The notes under the pieces: model-generated
What the model saw: only the letters and a program-made list of their open reading frames with translations
Told to the model about the DNA's origin: nothing
Databases searched by the model: none
Position numbers and translations under genes: made by a program
From: Flaccisagitta enflata
Taxonomy: Eukaryota > Chaetognatha > Sagittoidea > Aphragmophora
Assembly: GCA_965153355.1 (NCBI GenBank)
Contig: OZ231127.1
Span: forward strand, 70,122,001-70,186,000
Direction: 5' to 3'
DNA length: 64,000 nt
In this document: positions 56,546 through 64,000 of the stretch, in pieces
Position numbering within the stretch: the stretch's first letter is position 1
How the letters are laid out: the number at the start of each line of letters is the position of its first letter

Positions 56546-56733
56546 TCTCTGTTTTTCATTCATGGATGAACTAACAAACGATGACTCATTTAATGTTTTT
56601 TGTTTTAAATGGGGCATAGTGATTATAATGGACGGACAGATAAATCTTAGTACAATTTTCCATTTATTCTTTTTTCCTTGAATTATTTTGTCTCTTTTTC
56701 TGCATAATATGATTAGGAATTTTGATAGTCAAA

Positions 56734-56900
56734 TACAGTTGAACCCAGCTCTAACAGACCCGCCACCAATGGAATTCCACCTATAGCAGACGCAAATTCA
56801 TTGTCCCTTCAAGTTTTTTTGTTAGCAATAACAGAAGTCCGCCCATAACAAAAAAAAGATATTTGTCCCCTGAAATCCGTTAGAGTGAGGTTCTACTTTA
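56734..56900. repeat. pogo-like MITE (167 bp)
   Basis: TACAGTTGAACCCAGCTCTAAC at the left; the right end inverted reads TAAAGTAGAACCTCACTCTAAC. The ends are similar, with TA edges. Confidence 0.7.
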
Positions 56901-57574
56901 TTTTGTGATATCTTTGTTTCAAGTCTAGATTTTGTCCAAGGTGCTTCTTAGATGTGTCCTCTCATCCCTTGAAGATGGTTTTTCTGTAGGTCTATCTGTC
57001 TATCCATCGCTCAATCAGTCCATATGTCTGTTTTGCTTGTGCAAAAAAAACGCAGTTCTTGACACATATGCGGCAGGGATGTCATGCATCAATCTAAGGT
57101 ATCTTTACATCCATTTGTCTCTTGACCCTCCCAATATCCCATACATCATTTGTTTAGTGCAAAATTTATTACAGGGACATTCACAGTCAGGACACATCTT
57201 CACCCGATTAGAGTCTAGCAACAGACAGCCCGAGATTAAGCTAAAAATAGCTCTTTTTAATGCTGGAAACATAGTGGTCATAAAAAACGAAAGATAAGTT
57301 GGAAGGATTGAGTAGGCAAATCCTGCTACTCGGAAGGAAAGCAGAATGTACAGGTTTGCTCTTTGGTTGGTCTGTTGGTCCTTCTGTTGGTCTGTCCATT
57401 GGTCACATTTGGTTATATTGGCATTGCTGCTGCTGCCATAGTGCCTGGCTGGTCTTCCACATCGCTACCCTTGCCCATCCTCACTCAACTGGGATTATCT
57501 AGTATACCGACATGCTTCACAATGGGTAGAAATGCTTTAAAACATCACGCTTGGCTTGAAAGGTGCCTCTGAAG

Positions 57575-57815
57575 AGATTTGCTGCAAGTTGCTGCATATT
57601 TTACAAGTCAAGAGAAGGGCAGTGAAGACGCTGCACTTTGAGCAGGTTGCTGTATATCCTAAAACTTTTTAAGGGGCCTAAATTATCACAAGAATGCTCA
57701 TTCAATGATAAAAATGAACTCAATGCGTTTTCAGCTTAAAATTGGTGGATTGCGGCAATTTGCTGCAAATTAATGATGTAATTGCAGCAAGTTGCTGCAA
57801 TTTCAACAGGCTGGG
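57575..57815. repeat. GCAGCAAGTTGCTGC palindromic motifs
   Basis: TTGCTGCAAGTTGCTGCA at 57577 and TTGCAGCAAGTTGCTGCAA near 57783, with further TTGCTGCAAAT between. Origin unknown. Confidence 0.6.
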
Positions 57816-58052
57816 TCAGATACATCTTTGTTCTGTACAAATTATGTCCTAGAAAGACCTTTGCACATAATCCAACTTCATAGAGAAAAGTATTACAGTT
57901 GGGCTATGGGAAATATGCTTAAAGTAGCTTTATTTTCACATGAAATCATTGGTGCAGCATAGATGATCAATAAGGGCAATGCGCCGACCCCTTTCAGTAA
58001 ATTTGGGTCCAACTATGTTTCTAGTCTGTCAGGATACATGCCACTACCCACT

Positions 58053-58117
58053 TTGATGGCCGAGTTTTGGTGTTACAGCAACTTTTTAGGGCCCAACCAT
58101 GTTTTACACCTCCCTCT
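58053..58117 (+). repeat. 65-bp duplicated segment (copy 2)
   Basis: Identical to 44762-44826. Confidence 0.85.
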
Positions 58118-58204
58118 AATCAGGGTTACACTTCTCTTTTTACCAACTATTGTTTATGGTTTGCAGGAGCATTGGCTCAGACCCCCTTCAAAAAAATTCC
58201 CCGG

Positions 58205-58216
58205 TTTTCTTCCTTC

Positions 58217-58287
<71 letters not shown>

Positions 58288-58610
58288 TTTTCTTTCAATG
58301 TCCTAACAATGTTGGGTGAATTTCCATATGTCCATCCGTACGTCCGTCCGTCCCCCCCCCTCTGAAGCTTCTCAGGCCTCTCAGGCCTCAAATCCAGCCT
58401 CTCAGGCCTCAGATCTGGCCTCTCAGGCCTCAAATCTGGTCTCTCAGGCCTCAAATCCAGCCTCTCGGGCCTCAAATCCAGCCTCTCAGGCCTCAAATCC
58501 AGCCTCTCAGGCCTCTAATCCAGCCTCTTGGGCCTCAAATCCAGCCTCTTGGGCCCTGAATCCAGCCTCTTGGGCCCTAAATCCAGCCTCTCAGTCCTCA
58601 AATTCCCATT
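58205..58610 (+). repeat. (CTTT)n then GTCC and CTCAGGCCTCAAATCCAGC minisatellite
   Basis: CTTT to 58290; GTCCATCCGTACGTCC at 58331; then about thirteen 18-bp units of TCTCAGGCCTCAAATCCAGC type (58370-58610). Confidence 0.9.
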
Positions 58611-58644
58611 GAATAACATGGCAAATTGGCCAAAAATTGAAAAA

Positions 58645-58735
58645 TGGGGGCCGCTGCCCTGCTCTCACTCCACTTCTTCAGCTAATCACTCCAAGCAGGG
58701 CACCGGGCACCGCTGACCATGTGCGATCCTTGGAT
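58645..58735 (+). repeat. GGGCACCGCTGACC dispersed repeat
   Basis: GGGCCGCTGCCCTGC...CAGGGCACCGGGCACCGC, as at 36788 and 55660, ending against the next (CTTT)n. Confidence 0.6.
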
Positions 58736-58740
58736 GACTT

Positions 58741-58955
<215 letters not shown>

Positions 58956-58964
58956 TTCTCACAT

Positions 58965-59322
58965 TGGGTATAGTGAGGGATATTGTTCCACTTTTCATAC
59001 TACTCAGTACCTTGGATTAGAATGTCCGGCGGTCGCATTAAGCTTGACCTCGATTCTATCCTCTAAGGGTATGGTTTCTTAACAATGTTACCCTCGGGTG
59101 ATTTGTTGAATATCGGTTAAAAAAGAAACAATCATTGCCCTAACTACTTTTGGTAAGCAGTTTGCATTTGGGTTAAATTGAGAAGGAATGTTTTTCAAAT
59201 TCTGTTTTATGGAAAACTAGGAGTGGTGCGCGTATTAACTAGTCAGAGAGGGTTCACAAGGCCCTCTTCCATTTATTTTAGTTTGGGTATAGTGAGGGAT
59301 ATTGTTCCACTTTTCATACATG
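58965..59322 (-). repeat. ~250-bp dispersed repeat (inverse of 13040-13610)
   Basis: GGGTATAGTGAGGGATATTG (58968 and 59286), CAGTACCTTGGATTAGAATG, CTAACTACTTTTGGTAAGC and GGCCCTCTTCCATTTA occur in inverse order to the copies at 13030-13610. Confidence 0.85.
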
Positions 59323-59390
59323 TAGCCTTATTTGCAATTTCTCCTACGTTTTCGCTTTCTTGCGTCCTACCTTTCTTGCCCCCTCTCCCA

Positions 59391-59434
59391 TTCATTCATT
59401 CATTCATTCATTCATTCATTCATTCATTCATTCA
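59391..59434. repeat. (ATTC)n microsatellite
   Basis: About eleven ATTC units. Confidence 0.95.
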
Positions 59435-59960
59435 TCCTTATGTTTTTCGGATGCGTCTGTCTGGAACTGAATCAAATGATCAACTTACGCGTTTCTGCGA
59501 GCCTCCTCTGATTCTGGCGTTTCATCTGTTCCTCCATCTGTCTCTGTATAAATGTCACATTTAAGGCATCAAAATCAGTACACGCAGAGACGCAGTCCGG
59601 ACGCATCGTTGTCCGGTTGGGCTTGTTTCTTTTGTTATTCAATTCGTTCTTTCTTTTGTTCTTTCTCCTGTCTTTTCTTTCATTCATCGTTTCGCTGAAT
59701 GAATGAAAGTAGAATGAAAGAAGACTGTACGCCAAAAAGTTTAACGGACAAACCGTCTGATTATGCTCATAATACAGTTTTTAATAATATGAACCTAAAT
59801 TTCCAACCCAATAAATCCCTGATGACGGCAAGGTGTAGAGTCGCGTGTCCGCGACTAAAAATCGTGAACGTGGAATTTTCTTTCTTTGCCCAGCCTTTAC
59901 ATTCTGTTTTATTTTTAATTTCCATCCCATCAAAGGGTGGTTACATCCAGGCCTTTTTTT

Positions 59961-61578
59961 AGTCGCGTGCACGCGACTCTACAACCCGCTCCGTCGGTCC
60001 GTCCGTCCGTCGGTCGGTCCGTCCGTCCGTAACACTTTGCTTTTTTGCGTCGTTTTTTGTCGTTTTGGGTCGTCTGGAGTTATTTTGAATCATTTTTTTG
60101 GTGTTTTTGAGAATTATTGGTTGTTTTTGGTCATTTTTAATCATTTTTGGTCATTTTTGGTCATTCTGGTCATTTTGGTCATTTTGGCCATTTTGGTCAT
60201 TTTGGTCATTTTGGTCATTTTTGATCATTTTTTATCATTTTTGGTCATTTTTGGTCATTTTTGGTCATTTTTGGTCATTTTGGTCATTTTGGTCATTTCG
60301 TTCATTTTGGTCATTTTGGGCATTTTTGGTCATTTTTGGTCATTTTTGGTCATTCTGGTCATTCTGGTCATTTTGGTCATTTTGGCCATTTTGGCCATTT
60401 TGATCATTTTTGATCATTAATGATCATTTTTGGTCATTTTTGGTCATTTTTGGTCATTTTTGGTCATTTCGGTCATTTTGTTCATTTCGTATTTTATATT
60501 TGGTCATTTTGGTCATTTTTATTTTTGGTCATTTTTGGTCATTTTGGTCATTTTTGGTCATTTTGGTCATTTTTGATCATTTTGGTCATTTTTGTCATTT
60601 TTGATCATTTTTAAGTCTGCTGGTATAAGTCTGCTGGTTTATGTCTGCTGGTTTAAGTCTGCTGGTTGAAGTCTGCTGGTTTAGGTGCTGGTTTAATCTG
60701 GTTTAGTTCTGGTTTAAGTCCTGGTTCAAGTCTGTTTTAAGTCTGCTGGTTTAAGTCTGCTGGTTTGAGTTGGCTGGTTTAGGTCGGCTGGTTTGAGTTG
60801 GCTGATTTAGTCTGCTGTTAAGTCTGCTGGTTTGTCTGCTGGTTTAAATCCGCTGGTTTAGCTGGCTGGTTTAATTCTGCTGGTTTAAGTAGGCTGGTTT
60901 AAGTCTCGCTGGTTAGTCGCTGTTTAAGTCTGCTGGTTAGGTCTGCTGGTTTAGGTCTGCTGGTTTAAGTCTGCTTATTTAAGTCTGCTCGTTTAGGTCT
61001 GCCGTTAAGTTCTGCTGGTTTAAGTTCGCTGGTTTGGGTCTGGTTGGTCTGGTTTGGTCTGGTTTAAGTCTGGTTTAAGTCTGGTTTATGTCTGGTTTAA
61101 GTCTGGTTTAAGTCTGGTTTAAATCAGGTCTAAGTCTGGTTTATGTCTGGTTTGAGTCTGGTTTAAGTCTGGTTTGAGTCTGGTTTGAGTCTGGTTTGAG
61201 TCTGGTTTGAGTCTGGTTTGAGTCTGGTTTAAGTCTGATTGAGTCTGGCTTAGTCTGATTTAAGTCTGGTTTAGGTCTGGTTTAAGTCTGTTTTAGTCTG
61301 GTTTAAGTCTGGTTTAGGTCTGGTTTAGGTCTGGTTTATGTCTGGTTTAGGTCTGGTTTAGGTCTTGTTTAGGTCTGGTTTTGGTCTGGTTTTGGTCTGG
61401 ATTTGGTCTGGTTTGGTCTGGTTTCAGTCTGGTTTAATTCTGGTTTGAGTCTGGTTTGAGTCTGGTTTGGGTCTGGTTTGGGTCTGGTTTAGTCTGATTT
61501 TCAAGAAAAAGATATGATAAGGAGTCAGGTCAGTTCAGTTATTTTTGTCCTGCACGCGACTTATAGGTGTTGGCCTTG
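59961..61578 (+). repeat. hairpin-head element, type B, giant copy (1.6 kb)
   Basis: Perfect palindromic head AGTCGCGTGCACGCGACT after seven T, CTCTACAACCCGC, GTCC/GGTC units. Two arrays follow: about 540 bp of GGTCATTTT units (60075-60612) and about 890 bp of AGTCTGCTGGTTTA/AGTCTGGTTTA units (60615-61500). The tag GCACGCGACT, TTATAGGTGTTGGCCTTG and TT close it. Its last 40 bp match those of 30810-31155, so it is the same sub-type with a tenfold longer cargo. Confidence 0.9.
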
Positions 61579-61844
61579 TTAATGAATTTTTTGACAGAGC
61601 CAATTGGGCTCTCTCCTCACAATATTACAGAGCCCGACTGAAAAACAGCGAGCCCGACAGGAAATAGCCATTTTTTTCAATTTCCTAATCATGTAAGCCT
61701 ACATCGTGGTACTGGCATATGGCAATGGTTTTTTGTACCTCTGTAAACAGAAATACGAGAGAACAAGGCCAGATATACGATTTCCCTAATTCCGTGCGGG
61801 TGGACAGGGGCAGTGGCAAGGCTGATCAAGTATTTGGGCACCAG

Positions 61845-61895
61845 CAGACACACACACACACACACACACCCACACACACCCACACACAAACACAC

Positions 61896-61988
<93 letters not shown>
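61845..61988. repeat. (CA)n microsatellite
   Basis: CA array with CCCACA and TACACA interruptions on its left side. Confidence 0.97.
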
Positions 61989-61989
<1 letters not shown>

Positions 61990-62061
61990 CAACGAATGGA
62001 TTAATCGATTCAGTGGAGAAGCGTAGTGTGACTAAAGAGATGCTTAGCTCAGGATCAGAAA

Positions 62062-62292
<231 letters not shown>

Positions 62293-63237
62293 TGGACGGA
62301 TACGATAGACAAATGTGCATGACGTGATGACAGAGAATGAGAAGTAGAGAAAGAAAAGAGAAATAGAGAATGCTTGTTTTTTTTTACTTGATCACCATGG
62401 ATAGACTGATGGACCAACAGACCAATGGATGGACTGATGGACAGATGGACAAAGCCTCTTATAGATTCCACGACTAAAAGAGTGAGAGACTTTGCTACCA
62501 GCATGCACAATCATCATCTGGGACAATTTGAAGTTCAAATAGACTTTAATTACTTAATTCCTAATTTTTTGGAAAAATGCGAAAAATGTGAAAAATAGAA
62601 AAAGATTCAGAAAATCATAGCTCCGAAAATAACAATTGCACAGAATTCTGCTTGGCGTCATCTGAAAGAGGAGATTTAGTTCTTTCTTAGCTATTAATTT
62701 CATGCGTAGTCTCATTCAGCCCCCAAAATTGACCAACTTCCGCAAACGCCCCATGAGAAAAAGAGAAAACAACTTTTCTTTGCGGAACTCAAAAAGTTTT
62801 CGAATCTTCGAATCTCGACTTTTTTCCAAATTACTCTTGAATAACTCTCAACTTGTAAACAGATAGTATGCGCCCTTGAAATTTTACGAAAATGGTCAAA
62901 TCCATTTGGGTTTAACATGTGTTACCAAATCACAGAGAGCCCGCCGGGCTCAGGGCCAGCAAAAAGTGAGAGCCCGACACCAAAATAGAGAGCCACGGAC
63001 TCGCGGGCTCGCTCTAAAAAAAGGCCTGGTTACATCCCTTACGTTGAATCAATTTTCCACACAAAATTACAGTTGTCTTTTGTCTATGAGGACCCAGTGA
63101 GTGCTGCCACGAGTGAATAAAAACGGAGTTCCCTCCTCCTAGATAATACCAGCAAAACCACAGAAAAAGGAACAACTCCGATCGGACAACATGATACATG
63201 TTACATGTGTCCTTTGCGCGCCGCGGTTAAAGAATTG

Positions 63238-63735
63238 GGCGCTTCGCATAGCAAAAGTTTGGAATTTCTTCTCGTCCCGCTTACCCAAGATAGAGGGACT
63301 AATTTCAAGGCCCTGACCGTTTTTCTTATTCCAAAAATAGTCTATCTTCTGTTTTTTAGCAGCCTTCTTTTATGTCCTCATTTGCATAATGCAGTTGGAG
63401 ATACAGTCAGGCTTCAGTTTGTTCGTAACACCAAAGACCTCTACACATTTATGCAGTTCATCTGTGTAACAGCCAACACCCACAACATTTTCTGTTTTGT
63501 CTTGTGGATAATTCTCGTTTGATAGGTGAGTTTTTAAGGCAGATGTTAGTCTCTTTAGCAACGAAAAAGAATGGGGAAATTTGTTACCCCATTTAACTCT
63601 GCTAAAAATAACGGAAGATGTATGAATTTTGCGAATTTTGAGAAATGGAAAACGGTCATATTCATAATTTTTTCCCCTCCATATTGAGTTAGCGGGGCGA
63701 GAGGAAATTCCAATTTTTTGCTATGCGAAGCGCCC
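63238..63735. repeat. inverted-repeat element, GCTTCGCATAGCAAAA family (copy 2)
   Basis: GGGCGCTTCGCATAGCAAAA at the left, TTTTGCTATGCGAAGCGCCC at the right; inner arms pair through CTTCTGTTTTT / GTTATT-type sequence. Flanked by imperfect direct repeats (GTGTCCTTTGCGCGCCGCGG and GTGTCCCTCACACGCCGTGG). The long open frames inside are not conserved in copy 1 (49211-49720). Confidence 0.85.
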
Positions 63736-63980
63736 ATTGATGTGTCCCTCACACGCCGTGGTTAAAAAACTCCAAAAAGCTACGATTTCGGAAGAGTCGT
63801 AAGCGACATACAGACGATCGGCCCGACCGACCGGCCGACGGAAAGACCCTCTTACAAACAGGCCAATAACATACACGTCCCGCCCCGCCTCAAGATGTGA
63901 TTGCTGCATGCTGCTAGAAAAGGGATGAGGGATGAAGAAATGAGGGTAAGTTTACTTACAAAGTCGAGGAGCCTATTTTC

Positions 63981-64000
63981 GTCGCGGACACGCGACTCTA
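63981..64000 (+). repeat. hairpin-head element, B/C hybrid head, cut by window end
   Basis: GTCGCGGACACGCGACTCTA after ATTTTC; the element continues beyond the window. Confidence 0.75.

Noticed and set aside
60075-61500. Regularly spaced repeats resembling a CRISPR array
   Set aside because: Units are only 9-14 bp, degenerate and without unique spacers, and the DNA is eukaryotic. It is minisatellite cargo of a hairpin-head element.
63205-63522. A 105-codon hydrophobic frame as a membrane protein
   Set aside because: It lies inside an inverted-repeat element and is not kept in the related copy at 49211-49720.

Overview
This window is animal nuclear DNA. It has spliced genes with GT-AG introns and consistent reading-frame phases, an NK4/tinman-type homeobox gene, a Rho-family GTPase, a secreted-type discoidin-like domain, very abundant microsatellites, minisatellites and inverted-repeat elements, and a non-LTR retrotransposon. 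The gene set and repeat load suggest a marine invertebrate. The phylum cannot be fixed from the sequence; cnidarian or another early-branching lineage is only a guess.

The genes are all on the + strand, with small exons in large repeat-filled introns. (1) 3410-12677: last three visible exons of a gene joining a Lys/Arg-rich stretch to an F5/8 type C (discoidin)-like domain. (2) 18221-21907: a non-LTR retrotransposon with PHD-like finger, reverse transcriptase and restriction-like endonuclease, open in one frame apart from one internal TAG. (3) 24143-35463: five exons of an NK4/tinman/Nkx2-5-like gene with NK2-class homeodomain, NK2-specific domain and C-terminal GIRAW; the first exons are not found. 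(4) 38384-42131: a complete four-exon Rac/Rho-like GTPase of 198 residues, altered at several positions needed for GTP hydrolysis. (5) 45511-45759: a possible internal exon with a Tudor-like LVDYG motif. There is no operon-like organisation and no visible functional link between these genes.

The rest is repeats. The most striking is a dispersed class I call hairpin-head elements. Each begins after a T-run with a tag (for example AGTCGCGTGC), followed at once by its reverse complement, often by CTCTATAAGAG, then GTCC/GGTC tetranucleotides, then a variable cargo. It ends with a second copy of the reverse-complement tag about 25 nt before (GG)CCTTG and a T-run. At least four sub-types with different tags keep the complementarity, and the cargo is a different tandem repeat in nearly every copy. 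Two copies (6110-6230 and 14324-14444) are identical over 121 bp on opposite strands.

Also present are many inverted-repeat elements flanked by TA (mariner/pogo-like MITEs), two large palindromes (8620-10191, 15200-16842), a tRNA-like SINE pair inside a 2.4-kb foldback, a TIR element carrying a telomere-like array, a ~157-bp satellite and long (CT)n, (GT)n and (CTTT)n tracts.
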